Below are positions 41,870 to 52,880 of a DNA stretch of 64,000 nt, one piece after another. This DNA is from Amycolatopsis mongoliensis (GTDB lineage: Bacteria > Actinomycetota > Actinomycetes > Mycobacteriales > Pseudonocardiaceae), in NCBI RefSeq assembly GCF_030285665.1, contig NZ_CP127295.1:930001-994000 (forward strand), read 5' to 3'. The notes beneath the pieces are model-generated. The model saw nothing but the letters and a program-made list of their open reading frames with translations. It was not told where the DNA came from and did not search any database. The translations under genes were made by a program, and so were the position numbers. Within the stretch, counting starts at the first letter, position 1, and each line of letters opens with the position of its first letter.

Positions 41870-42277
41870 ATGGAGTGGACGCTCGAAGTGGTCGTGGTGC
41901 CGGTGTCCGATGTGGACCGCGCGAAGGCCTTCTACGCCGACCAGCTGGGGTTCACGCTCGACCACGACATCGCGGTCGGCGAGAACGGCCGGATCGTCCA
42001 GCTGACCCCGCCGGGCTCGGGTTGCTCGGTCGTGATCGGCAAGGAGGCCGTGGCGGACATGCCACCGGGCTCGCTCAAGGGGCTGCAGCTCGTGGTCAAG
42101 GACCTGCCGAAGGCGCACGCGATGCTGCTCGAGCGAGGCGTCGACGCGGGCGACATCGAGGTCTACGGCATGGGCGCCTGGGACGGGAAGGCCGACCTGG
42201 ACAACGTCGGCTTCGTGCACTTCGCCGATCCGGACGGCAACGGCTGGACGGTGCAGCAGATCTCGTCGCGCCGGTGA
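41870..42277 (+). CDS. VOC-superfamily (glyoxalase/dioxygenase-like) protein
   Basis: 135 residues with two beta-alpha-beta-beta-beta modules: VVVVPVSDVDRAKAFYADQLGFTLDHD and LQLVVKDLPKAHAMLLERGVD..., ending FADPDGNGWTVQQI. The FADPDGNG signature is typical of this group. Possible metal or substrate site; activity unknown. Confidence 0.88.
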   Translation: MEWTLEVVVVPVSDVDRAKAFYADQLGFTLDHDIAVGENGRIVQLTPPGSGCSVVIGKEAVADMPPGSLKGLQLVVKDLPKAHAMLLERGVDAGDIEVYGMGAWDGKADLDNVGFVHFADPDGNGWTVQQISSRR

Positions 42278-42314
42278 GCCGCCGCGCGCGCCGAGCCGAG
42301 TACCGCCGGCCGGC

Positions 42315-42578
42315 GTGGCGGGCTGGGGCGCGCCAGCCGCGACGCGGATAGCCGGGTTGGTCAGCCGATACGTGGCGAACTGAAGTGCCTCCGCCGCGGG
42401 CCGGCAAGCCGAGCAACCTCAGCCGAGATGCGGCGAGCCGAGGTACCTCGGCCGAGCCGCGGCTAGCCGGGTTGGTCAGCCGGAGCGCGGCGGGCTGGGG
42501 TGCGCCAGCCGAGCGCGGCGAGCCGAGGTACCTCAGCCGAAACGCGGGAAGCCCCGACGCGGCGGCAAGCCGGGCGCA
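42315..42578. repeat. Tandem array of about nine 28-30 bp hairpin-forming units
   Basis: Units beginning GCGG (or GTGG/GCCG) start at 42315, 42344, 42372, 42400, 42430, 42459, 42487, 42515 and 42544, with a partial unit near 42562. Three sub-types recur: one with GGCTGGGGYGCGCCAGCC, one with AGCCGGGTTGGTCAGCCG and one with GAGCCGAGGTACCTCAGCC; the copy at 42437-42452 is a perfect 16-bp palindrome. The array fills the 351-bp gap between convergent VOC and SDR genes. No unique spacers, so not CRISPR. Confidence 0.85.
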
Positions 42579-42628
42579 GTGAACCCGAGCTGGGTGACCA
42601 CTCCCCCGGCTCGCCGCCGAGGCCGCCG

Positions 42629-43384
42629 CTAGTCGACCAAAGCCCCACAGCTGACGTTGACCGTCGAGGCCGTCATCGTCCGGGCTCGGTCCGAGGCCAC
42701 GAACGCCGCCACCGCGCCCACGTCGGCGAGGGTTGCCGCTCGGCCGAGCATCGTCTTGCCCGCGATGTTCTCCTCCAGCTCCTCGCGGCCCGGGAAGCCG
42801 GCCGGGAGGGTCTCCGGGATTCCGCCCGTCCGGAGCGTCACCGCCCGCACCCCGTGCGGGCCCAGCTCCGCGGCGAGCTGGCGGCGCATCGCCTCGAGCG
42901 CGTGGAACGCGACCTGCAGCCCGCCCACCGAGAACTCGCGCACGGGCTCGCCCGCGCCGCCGAAGAAGAGGAGCACGCCGGACCGCTGCTTCACCATGTG
43001 GCGGGCCGCCGCGCGGGCCGTCAGGAACTGGGTCCGCACCGCCGTCAGGACCGGGCGCTCGTAGTCGGCGAGCTCCATGTCGATCAACGGCGTTCCCTGG
43101 ACGTCGCCGTGGGTTATCAGATTGAACGAAATGTCCAGGCCGCCCTCGGCCGCGACCGCGTCGGCGTGGTCGTCCACCGACCGCGCGTCGAGGGCGTCCA
43201 CCTCCGCCACCTCGGCCGATCCGCCCGCGGCGCGGATGCGCGAGGCGACCTCCTCCAACCGGGCGCGGGTGCGGCCCGCGAGGAAGACCCTCGCGCCCTC
43301 CTCCGCGAATGCGCTGGCCACAGCCGTGCCGATGCGGCCTCCGCCGCCGTAGACGATCGCGTTCTTGCCGGCGAGCAACGTCAT
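42629..43384 (-). CDS. SDR-family protein lacking the YxxxK motif
   Basis: 251 residues from ATG 43384 with GGAGGGA ribosome site. The cofactor loop is YGGGGRIGTAVASAFAEEGA. The catalytic Tyr/Lys region reads GGLQVAFHALEAM, without Tyr or Lys, while the C-terminus (NVSCGALVD) is SDR-like. Probably an altered-function member. Last gene of a minus-strand run containing the P450. Confidence 0.82.
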   Translation of the reverse strand: MTLLAGKNAIVYGGGGRIGTAVASAFAEEGARVFLAGRTRARLEEVASRIRAAGGSAEVAEVDALDARSVDDHADAVAAEGGLDISFNLITHGDVQGTPLIDMELADYERPVLTAVRTQFLTARAAARHMVKQRSGVLLFFGGAGEPVREFSVGGLQVAFHALEAMRRQLAAELGPHGVRAVTLRTGGIPETLPAGFPGREELEENIAGKTMLGRAATLADVGAVAAFVASDRARTMTASTVNVSCGALVD

Positions 43385-43448
43385 GGGTCCCTCCGATGTC
43401 CGGGTGCCTTTCACCGGTGCGTCGAACGGGACCGCCCGGAATCGACAC

Positions 43449-44294
43449 TCACGGACGCGGGACGCCCATCGGGTTCGGGACCGGGATCACGCCGGCGTCG
43501 ATCACCGCCCGGCTCAGCGGGACCGCCAGCGCCAAGAGCCGCGACAGTCCCGCCGGGCCGAGCGCCTCCACCGGAGCCGCCGCCAGCCGGTCCGTGTCCT
43601 CTTCGATCCGGCGCCGCAACGCCGTGCCGGCCGGGGTCGAACGGCCGGAAGCGTCCAGCAGGCCGCGGGTCCGCAACGCCGAGACCGACGACGTCCAGTC
43701 CGCGTCGGACCAGCCTCGGTGGGGCTGCACGTCGCCGCGAGCGATCACGCCCTCGCCGATGTGGGTCACCGTCGTCTCCAGGCCCGTCAACCCCGCGTGG
43801 ACCGCCGCCAGGACGTGGCCGTCGCCGCGGTGCTCGCGCAGCACCGTCGCCGCCAGCCACAGGCGGCCGAGCACGCCCGCCGGCCGCGGCACCGCGGACC
43901 AGGCCGCCGCCAACGGCCGCCCATCGAAGTGGCACGCGGAAGCTGCCCGCTCCAGCAGCGACGCCAGTTCATCGTGCCCCGAAGGCCCCAGCACACGGGA
44001 AAGCGCGGCCTCGACGGCGGAAAGCCGGGAACCGAGCACGTCCGCGGGCGCGGCGAACGACCACGCGTCCGGCAACGCCCGGGCGACCATGGCCGGAGCG
44101 AAGCCGAACAGCATCGACGTCGCCGCCGCGGGACCGACCGGGCCCAGCGGCGCGAGACGCCCCGCGAAGTACCCCATCCAGTACCCGCGCAGGCCGACCT
44201 CTTTCGCCGCCGCGGCCGTCTCCGGCGCGAAGTACACGACCGCGTGCAGCGGCTCCACGGCCGCCCACAGCCGCCGGACCGGTGATGTGCTCAT
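43449..44294 (-). CDS. SCO6745-family (SalK-like) helical protein
   Basis: 281 residues, largely helical. The start VRRLWAAVEPLHAVVYFAPET and YWMGYFAGRLAPLGPVGPAAAT match the actinobacterial SCO6745/SalK family; the C-terminal LRTRGLLDASGRSTPAGTALRRRIE resembles a winged-helix. Biochemical role unknown; members often lie beside regulators or biosynthetic enzymes. It starts 11 bp after the P450 gene. Confidence 0.8.
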   Translation of the reverse strand: MSTSPVRRLWAAVEPLHAVVYFAPETAAAAKEVGLRGYWMGYFAGRLAPLGPVGPAAATSMLFGFAPAMVARALPDAWSFAAPADVLGSRLSAVEAALSRVLGPSGHDELASLLERAASACHFDGRPLAAAWSAVPRPAGVLGRLWLAATVLREHRGDGHVLAAVHAGLTGLETTVTHIGEGVIARGDVQPHRGWSDADWTSSVSALRTRGLLDASGRSTPAGTALRRRIEEDTDRLAAAPVEALGPAGLSRLLALAVPLSRAVIDAGVIPVPNPMGVPRP

Positions 44295-44304
44295 GCCGCC
44301 ATTC

Positions 44305-45510
44305 TCACCCCCAGGCGACCGGCAGCTCCCGCACCCCGTACACCAGCGTGTTGTGCTTGTACGCCAACGACTCCCGCGGCACCGCCAGCCGCAGGTCCGG
44401 GACGCGGCGGAACAGTCGCGTCAACGCCTCCTGCAGCTCGACGCGGGCCAGCTGCTGGCCGATGCACTGGTGCGCCCCGAAACCGAACGCGACGTGCGTG
44501 CGCGGGGACTCCCGGTGGAAGTCGAGCTTGCCGCCGCCGGGGAAGAGCTCTTCGTCGCGGTTGGCCGAGTTCAGCGCCGCCACCAGCCACTCCCCCGCCT
44601 TCACCGACCGGGTGCCGACCCGCACGTCCGCGGTCGCGTAGCGCAGCACGCCGAACTGCACGACCGACAGGTACCGCAGCAGCTCCTCGACCGCCCGCTC
44701 CGGCGCGGAAAGCACGACGTCGCGCTGGTCCGGGTGCTCCAGCAGCACCAGCGTGCCGAGCGCGATCATGTTGGCCGTCGTCTCGTGGCCGGCCACCAGG
44801 AGGCTCAACCCGAGGACGACCAGCTCCTCCATCGTGAGCGGGTCCCCGGACGAGACACCGCGGTAAATCAGCCTGCTGAACAGGTCGTCCCGCGGATTCC
44901 GCTGCTTGTCGGTGAAGAGTCCCGCCAGAAAGCCGGACAGCTCGTCGTAGGCCTGCTGCCGTTCTTCGCGCGTGGTGTCGGTGCTGACCAGCATTCCGCT
45001 CTGCCGCTGGAAACGCGAACGGTCCGCGTAGGGAACACCGAGCAGTTCGCAGATCACCAGCGACGGGATCGGCAACGCGAAGTCCCGCACCAGATCGGCT
45101 TCACCGGGCCGGGCGAGCATCGCGTCCAGGTGGCTCTCCACCAGTTCCCGGACGTAGCCGCGCATCGCCTCCACGCGCCGCACGGTGAACTCCGCGATCA
45201 CCCTCTTCCGGATGCGCGAGTGGTCGGCGCCGTCGAGCTGGATGATGGAACCGGGACTGACCTCTTCGTCGAGGTCGGCGTTCGGGTTGACGTGCACCGA
45301 GGACGCACCGCGCGAGCTCATCGTGCGGTCGGCGAGCACCGCGCGGACGTCGCGGTAGCGCGTCACCAGCCAGGCGTCCATGCCCGCCGGGCAGCGCACG
45401 TGCGACGTCGGCGCGGTTTCCCGCAGCGTGGCGTAGTTCCCGGGCGGGTCGAACGGGCATCCGGCCGGTCGTGCCGCGGGGAGGGCCGGGGTTTCGGATG
45501 CTGCCGTCAC
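44305..45510 (-). CDS. Cytochrome P450
   Basis: 401 residues from GTG 45510. I-helix motif AGHETT, K-helix EELLR (ExxR) and heme loop FGFGAHQCIG with Cys349 are intact, giving a bacterial class I P450 of CYP105-like type. No ferredoxin gene adjoins. Likely operonic with the SCO6745-family gene. The partial P450 at the right window edge shares the LPSLVICELLGVPY-type segment and C-terminal ending. Confidence 0.93.
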   Translation of the reverse strand: MTAASETPALPAARPAGCPFDPPGNYATLRETAPTSHVRCPAGMDAWLVTRYRDVRAVLADRTMSSRGASSVHVNPNADLDEEVSPGSIIQLDGADHSRIRKRVIAEFTVRRVEAMRGYVRELVESHLDAMLARPGEADLVRDFALPIPSLVICELLGVPYADRSRFQRQSGMLVSTDTTREERQQAYDELSGFLAGLFTDKQRNPRDDLFSRLIYRGVSSGDPLTMEELVVLGLSLLVAGHETTANMIALGTLVLLEHPDQRDVVLSAPERAVEELLRYLSVVQFGVLRYATADVRVGTRSVKAGEWLVAALNSANRDEELFPGGGKLDFHRESPRTHVAFGFGAHQCIGQQLARVELQEALTRLFRRVPDLRLAVPRESLAYKHNTLVYGVRELPVAWG

Positions 45511-45607
45511 GGCGGATCACACCTCTCTTCCGGTGGTTCGGACACTTCCACCATGGAGAGAACCGGCGCCGTCGTGGGACGTTCGACCCACTTCCGACCC
45601 GGATGGC

Positions 45608-46336
45608 CTAGCGGGCCCCGTATGCGCCGCCGTTCACGTGCACGACCTGCCCGGTGACGTGCCCGGCGTCCGGCGCGGCCAGGAACAGCACCGTCCCCGC
45701 GACCTCGTCCGGCGTGCCGGCCCGCTTGTTCAGCGCCACGGAGATCCGGGAGCTGAGCCATTCTTCGGTGAGCGTGCCGTGGAAGAACTCCGTGTCGAGG
45801 ATGACGCCGGGCGCCACGACGTTGGCCGAGCCCGACGCACCGAGCTGCCGCGCGAGGTCGGTGTTCCACGCCTCGATCGCCGCCTTCGCCGCGCCGTAGG
45901 AGCCGGAGCCCTGCTTCGCCGCGACAGAGCCGAGAGTCACGACGCGCACGTTGTCGGCGAAGCGCGGCTTCAACGCGGCAGTGACCAGTACGGCGGAAAG
46001 GACGTTCGCGTCGAAGTTCGCGCGCCACGCGTCCGCCAGTCCCGCCAGGTCGCCCGCCGCCGGTGCCTCCCGGACCCGGTCGGTGTTGCCACCGGCGTTG
46101 TTGACCAGAACATCCACCCGGTCCGGCAGTTCCGCCAGCGCGGCCCGCACCGCCACCGGGTCGCTCGCGTCGAACGCGACCGCCCGCGCGCCGATCCGTT
46201 CGGCGGCCGCCTCCAGCACGTCCTTGCGGCGCCCGGTGACGGTGACCCGCTCGCCCGCCGCCGCGAACCGGGCGGCGATCGCCAGCCCGATGCCCGTGCC
46301 GCCCCCGGTGACCACGACTTCCCGCTGTTCGCTCAT
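45608..46336 (-). CDS. FabG-like short-chain dehydrogenase/reductase
   Basis: 242 residues. TGGGTGIGLAIAARFAAAG binds NADP (GRR after strand 2), NNAGG, Ser in LGSVAAKQG and YGAAK complete the catalytic set; VVHVNGGAYG is the family ending. It precedes the P450 gene by 97 bp and may belong to the same transcript. Confidence 0.9.
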   Translation of the reverse strand: MSEQREVVVTGGGTGIGLAIAARFAAAGERVTVTGRRKDVLEAAAERIGARAVAFDASDPVAVRAALAELPDRVDVLVNNAGGNTDRVREAPAAGDLAGLADAWRANFDANVLSAVLVTAALKPRFADNVRVVTLGSVAAKQGSGSYGAAKAAIEAWNTDLARQLGASGSANVVAPGVILDTEFFHGTLTEEWLSSRISVALNKRAGTPDEVAGTVLFLAAPDAGHVTGQVVHVNGGAYGAR

Positions 46337-46407
46337 GGCGCCATCTTCGCCGACGGAAGCACCCGCGCGGGCGGCTTTCCCGCCGACCGGAACACGAAAC
46401 CGGATTC

Positions 46408-46426
46408 GTTAGGAAACTTTACGAAC
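46408..46426 (+). promoter_or_regulatory. Imperfect inverted repeat upstream of the multidomain secreted protein
   Basis: GTTAGGAAACTTTACGAAC has 7 of 9 paired positions around a central C and lies just ahead of TTGACG (46432-46437), a -35 candidate. A dyad of this kind suits regulation of a secreted carbohydrate-active protein. Confidence 0.5.
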
Positions 46427-46509
46427 AAGTCTTGACGGTGGGCCGCCGCCCGGCGAACCTGAACTCACGCCGCACGTCATCGTCCGCCCCACCCCCTTCC
46501 GGAGGCAGC

Positions 46510-48093
46510 ATGACCCGGCGCGCGCTCGTGCTCGTCGTGACCCTGTTCCTCGCTCTGGCCGCCGCCCTCGCGGGCGGAAGCACGGCGAGCGCGGCCACCA
46601 CGCAGCCGACCTTCCTCACCTTCTACGGCTGGTGGGACAACACCCCGCCCGGCGGCGACATCTCCTACCCGCAGATCCACGACACCGCGGGCGGCAAGGG
46701 CACCTACGCCGACCCGATCACCTTCGCCACCAGCAGCGACGAACTGAAGCCCGGCACCAAGGTCTGGGTCCCGCGGGTGAAGAAGTACTTCATCATGGAG
46801 GACGGCTGCGACGAGTGTTCCGACGACTGGAACAGCCAGGGCCCGAACGGCGGCCCCGGCCTGCGCCACATCGACCTCTGGCTCGGCGGCAAGGGTGGCA
46901 GCGCCTTCGACGCGATCGACTGCGAAGACGCCCTCACGCACTACAACCCCGACAACACGCCGGTGATGGAACCGGTGGTCGTCGACCCGCCGTCGAACGA
47001 GCCCTACGACGCGACGCCGATCTTCGACACCGGCACCGGTGAGTGCTGGGGTGGCGCGCAGCCGAACACCACGGTCGGCCAGTACCGCAACGACTCGACC
47101 GGCACCTGCCTCGAAGCCCCGAGCTCCGGCACCACGCTGAAAGTGGCCGCCTGCACCGGAAGTGACGCCCAGCGCTTCACCTTCCACGGCGCGTTCCTCG
47201 TGATCGACGACAAGTGCGCGGGCATCTCCGGCAGCTCGATCGTGCTGCAGACCTGCACCGGCGGGCCGGCCCAGCAGTGGTCGATCAACCCCGACGGCAC
47301 CATTTCCGACATCCAGACGAGCACGAAGTGCTTCCGCGCCTCGGGCACGACCCTCACCGCGGGCAGCTGCTCCGGCACCCAGGCCCGCTGGACGTTCACC
47401 GCGGCGGGCGGCACTTCGAGCCTCAGCGTGACGCCGTCGGCGGTTTCGGTGGCACCGGGCGCTTCGGTGACAGCCACCGTCACCAGCACGGACGCCGTCA
47501 CGCTGTCCGCGAGCGGCGCTCCCGCGGGCGTCACCGTGTCCTTCTCCCCGGCGTCGGTGCCGGCCGGCGGCACCTCGACCGCCACGGTCGCCGCCGCCGC
47601 GACCGCGAACCCGGGTTCGGCGACGATCACCATCACCGGCGGGACGAAGACCGCTTCGCTGGGCGTCACGGTCACCGGCGGAGGCGGCGGCACCGAAACG
47701 CTGCTTTCCCAAGGCAAAACCGCGACGGCGTCGTCGACGGAGTCGTCGTCCTACCCGGCGAACGCGGCCTTCGACGGCAACCTGACCGGCACGCGCTGGG
47801 CGTCCGAGGAGGGCAGCAATGCCGAGTGGCTGCGCGTCGACCTCGGCGCCACGAAGACGGTCTCGCACGTCAAGCTGAGCTGGGAAGCCGCGTACGGGAA
47901 GGCGTACAGCATCCAGACGTCAGCCGACGGCACGACCTGGACGACGATCTACAGCACCACCACCGGCAACGGCGCCACCGACGACCTCACCGGCCTGGCC
48001 GGCAGCGGCCGCTACGTGCGGATGAACGGCGGCACGCGCGGAACGTCGTACGGCTACTCGCTGTACGAGATGCAGGTTTACGGCACGGCCTGA
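46510..48093 (+). CDS. Secreted DPBB / ricin / Ig-like / discoidin multidomain protein
   Basis: 527 residues from ATG 46510 with GGAGGCAG ribosome site. A signal peptide (about 1-29) is followed by a double-psi beta-barrel (about 34-160: GTYADPITFATSSDELKPG, KYFIMEDGCDEC, IDLWLGG), a ricin-type trefoil (about 195-300, QRFTF, QQWSI, ARWTF), an Ig-like/BIG domain (about 305-385) and a C-terminal F5/8 or CBM32 domain (ASSTESSSYPANAAFDGN, SLYEMQVYG). The DPBB may loosen or cut cell-wall polysaccharide; the rest binds glycans. Confidence 0.85.
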   Translation: MTRRALVLVVTLFLALAAALAGGSTASAATTQPTFLTFYGWWDNTPPGGDISYPQIHDTAGGKGTYADPITFATSSDELKPGTKVWVPRVKKYFIMEDGCDECSDDWNSQGPNGGPGLRHIDLWLGGKGGSAFDAIDCEDALTHYNPDNTPVMEPVVVDPPSNEPYDATPIFDTGTGECWGGAQPNTTVGQYRNDSTGTCLEAPSSGTTLKVAACTGSDAQRFTFHGAFLVIDDKCAGISGSSIVLQTCTGGPAQQWSINPDGTISDIQTSTKCFRASGTTLTAGSCSGTQARWTFTAAGGTSSLSVTPSAVSVAPGASVTATVTSTDAVTLSASGAPAGVTVSFSPASVPAGGTSTATVAAAATANPGSATITITGGTKTASLGVTVTGGGGGTETLLSQGKTATASSTESSSYPANAAFDGNLTGTRWASEEGSNAEWLRVDLGATKTVSHVKLSWEAAYGKAYSIQTSADGTTWTTIYSTTTGNGATDDLTGLAGSGRYVRMNGGTRGTSYGYSLYEMQVYGTA

Positions 48094-48110
48094 GTTGCCG
48101 GATCGGCAAC
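48094..48110 (+). terminator. Small hairpin after the secreted multidomain gene
   Basis: GTTGCC-GGATC-GGCAAC starts right after the stop codon. The 6-bp stem is modest for a terminator. Confidence 0.45.
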
Positions 48111-48123
48111 ACGATTTGCCTCT

Positions 48124-48159
48124 TCGGTGACGTCTTCCGCATGCTGGGGACGTCACCGA
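48124..48159. promoter_or_regulatory. 11-bp perfect inverted repeat ahead of the TehB-like gene
   Basis: TCGGTGACGTC (48124-48134) and GACGTCACCGA (48149-48159) flank 14 bp. The right arm abuts the GAGGAG ribosome site of the methyltransferase gene, so the structure could be an operator or control translation. Confidence 0.65.
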
Positions 48160-48168
48160 GGAGGAGCC

Positions 48169-48789
48169 ATGCCCCACGCACACGACCGGCCGATGACCAC
48201 CGAGAACCTGCTCAAACGCGAGTTCTGGGAGGCGATGTACCAGCGCGACGACCAGATCTGGAGCGGGAACGTCAACGTCAACCTCAGCACCGAGGTCGAC
48301 GGGCTGAAACCGGGGCGCGCCCTCGACCTCGGCTGCGGCGAGGGCGGCGACGCGATCTGGCTCGCGAAGCAGGGCTGGACGGTCGACGGCGCCGACATCT
48401 CGACCACCGCGCTGGCCCGCGCCGAGGCCGCGGGGAAGGAGGCCGGCGTGACCGTCCGCTGGCTGCACCGCGACATCCTGAAGTGGCAGCCGGAGGAGCA
48501 GTACGACCTGATCTCCTCGCAGTACATGCACCTGCCGCCGGACCTGCGCCGCGACGTCTTCACGGCGTGCGCCGCGGCGATCCGGCCGGGCGGCTCGCTG
48601 CTGGTCGTCGGGCACTCGCCGAAGGCCATGCGGGAGTTCGACGGCCAGAAGCCGCCGGAGGAGCTGTACTTCGAGCCGGAGGAGATCACCACCTACCTCG
48701 GCGATCCGTGGCAGTGGCTGGTCGAGACGTGCGAAACGCGCGGCGAGGGCCACCACACCGACGCCGTTTACCGCGCGAAGCGGCTGTAA
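48169..48789 (+). CDS. TehB-like SAM-dependent methyltransferase
   Basis: 206 residues, ATG with GAGGAG ribosome site. LDLGCGEGGDAIWLAKQGW is motif I, then DISTTALARAE and YDLISSQYMHLP. The arrangement is that of small tellurite-resistance/thiopurine-type methyltransferases acting on small molecules. Substrate not known. Confidence 0.85.
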   Translation: MPHAHDRPMTTENLLKREFWEAMYQRDDQIWSGNVNVNLSTEVDGLKPGRALDLGCGEGGDAIWLAKQGWTVDGADISTTALARAEAAGKEAGVTVRWLHRDILKWQPEEQYDLISSQYMHLPPDLRRDVFTACAAAIRPGGSLLVVGHSPKAMREFDGQKPPEELYFEPEEITTYLGDPWQWLVETCETRGEGHHTDAVYRAKRL

Positions 48790-48795
48790 ATGGAA

Positions 48796-48842
48796 GCAGG
48801 GGCCCCTTCACGCGCCCTCGACGCGTGTGAAGAGGCCCCTGC
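48796..48842. terminator. Long bidirectional terminator hairpin
   Basis: GCAGGGGCCCCTTCACGCG pairs with CGCGTGTGAAGAGGCCCCTGC (shown in part) with two internal mismatches around a short loop, in the 65-bp gap between convergent genes. Confidence 0.8.
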
Positions 48843-48854
48843 GGGTCTTGATCG

Positions 48855-49871
48855 TCAGGCGAGCGAAAGGCCGTAAGCCTGCAGCTCCAGGGTGAGCGGG
48901 TAGAAGTAGCTGGTCACGGTGTCGCCGCCGGACAGCGTGCCGAGGCCCTTCGAACCGTCGTAGGCCGGGCCACCCGAGTCACCGTGGTCGGTGTGCGCGG
49001 TGGTGCCGAACTCGTGGTTGAGGACACCGACGTCGAAGTTGACCGACTCGTCGACCGAGGTGACCTCGCCGCTGCCGCCCCCGGTGGTCGAGCCCTGCTT
49101 CTGGATCTGCTCACCGACGGTCGGCTCCGCGGCGCTGGTGATCGCCTGGCCGGTGTTGATCTCGCCGGGGCCGGTGCCGTTCGGGCGGGTCAGCAGGCCG
49201 GAGTCGGCGCCGGGGCAGTCGCTCTCGACGACCTGCGCGCCGGAGACGTCGCCGCCGGACCAGGTGCCGCCGAGGTTGGTGCAGTGGCCCGCGGTGAGCA
49301 GGAACGGCTCGCCGCCGCGCGTCACGTTGAAGCCGAGCGAGCAGCGGCCCTGGCTGTTCTGGATCGCGTCGCCGTCCTGGATGTGCAGCTCGAGCTTGCC
49401 GGTGCGGTGCTCGACGCGGACGCTGTCGCCGTACTTCGCGGCGGCCGCGCTGACCTTGTCGGCGGTCTCCTTGCTGGCCGCGTCGTAGACCTTCACGACG
49501 ACCTGGTTGGTCTTGGTGTCGATGCCCCACGCGGTCTGCGGGACGTTCTTCACCGCGTCCAGCTGGTTCTTGACGCCGGTGAGCGCGGCGAAGGTGTGCT
49601 TGACCTTCTTCGCGGTCAGGCCGGCGGCCTGCACCTGCTGCGCGGCGGCGTCGTCGACGACGTTCACGACGGCTTTGCCGTTCTCGAGGTAGACACCGCC
49701 GGAAGCGGCGCCGAGCGCACCGGCCACCTGGGTGGCGTGGGTGATGGCCTGGGCCTGCATTTCCGCGAAGGCCAGTGGGGACGCAGTGGCCGCCGACGAG
49801 CACACGCCCGCCGTCAGCGCGGCAGCCGACAAGACGGTGACGGTCCTGAGGGCGGTCTTCCGGGGAGTCAT
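48855..49871 (-). CDS. Secreted streptogrisin-like serine protease with propeptide
   Basis: 338 residues from ATG 49871 with CTGGAGGAA ribosome site. Signal peptide (about 1-31), then a prodomain (about 35-150, DDAAAQQVQAAGLTAKKVKH) of the alpha-lytic protease type needed for folding, and a mature S1E domain: His in LLTAGHC, Asp in DSGLL, Ser in HGDSGGPAYD. Extracellular nutrient protease. A TTGGTTA dyad lies 80 bp upstream. Confidence 0.93.
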   Translation of the reverse strand: MTPRKTALRTVTVLSAAALTAGVCSSAATASPLAFAEMQAQAITHATQVAGALGAASGGVYLENGKAVVNVVDDAAAQQVQAAGLTAKKVKHTFAALTGVKNQLDAVKNVPQTAWGIDTKTNQVVVKVYDAASKETADKVSAAAAKYGDSVRVEHRTGKLELHIQDGDAIQNSQGRCSLGFNVTRGGEPFLLTAGHCTNLGGTWSGGDVSGAQVVESDCPGADSGLLTRPNGTGPGEINTGQAITSAAEPTVGEQIQKQGSTTGGGSGEVTSVDESVNFDVGVLNHEFGTTAHTDHGDSGGPAYDGSKGLGTLSGGDTVTSYFYPLTLELQAYGLSLA

Positions 49872-49950
49872 CAACTTCCTCCAGTTAGCCGGTTCGAAGC
49901 CTGCGCCGGTCACTTTCGTTGCCGGGCAACCAACGCACCACCGACGAAGG

Positions 49951-49965
49951 TTGGTTAATAACCAA
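49951..49965. promoter_or_regulatory. Perfect 7-bp-arm dyad upstream of the streptogrisin-like gene
   Basis: TTGGTTA-A-TAACCAA is a rare AT-rich palindrome about 80-95 bp before the start codon, where an activator or repressor would bind. A second palindrome GTTGCCGGGCAAC is at 49918-49930. Confidence 0.5.
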
Positions 49966-50030
49966 TCGATCCGGACATACCTCTCATCTCAGGCCCGGAC
50001 AGCCCAGTGACGCTCCCTCGTTCGGCGTAA

Positions 50031-52634
<2,604 letters not shown>

Positions 52635-52645
52635 GGGGCGTGGTC

Positions 52646-52796
52646 CGCGTGATCAGCACGCCGACACGCGTGATTGCCGGGTCGACACGTGTGATTGCGC
52701 AGCCGACACGGCGGGCGGGCCACCTCGCCGCCGTGTCGACCCTCCGATCACGCGTGTCGACCTCCTGATCACGCGTGTCGACCCCTGGATCACCGG
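52646..52796. repeat. 21-bp-register palindromic array of eight ACACGCGTGAT units
   Basis: Four-base cores lie at 52646, 52667, 52688, 52709, 52730, 52751, 52772 and 52793, exactly 21 bp apart, with ACACGCGTGAT orientation on the left and ATCACGCGTGT on the right. The centre is an ACACGGCGG/CCGCCGTGT stem (52706-52736); the outermost units are degenerate. It follows the geosmin synthase stop and precedes the MBL gene. Same architecture as 13369-13504 with a single-base change in the core. Confidence 0.9.
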
Positions 52797-52880
52797 GGGA
52801 ACGGGCCGCTGGTCGCTGAGGGGCGTTGTTCGCGCCACTCCGCCGGGCGTTCGCCGCGGGAGGGGGCGATACTCGACAGC

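Noticed and set aside
42315..42578. Possible CRISPR array
   Set aside because: Units are contiguous with no unique spacers, the repeats themselves vary, and no cas gene is nearby.
52646..52796. CRISPR or insertion-sequence terminal repeats
   Set aside because: The 21-bp period is too short for CRISPR, there is no transposase, and no target-site duplication is visible.
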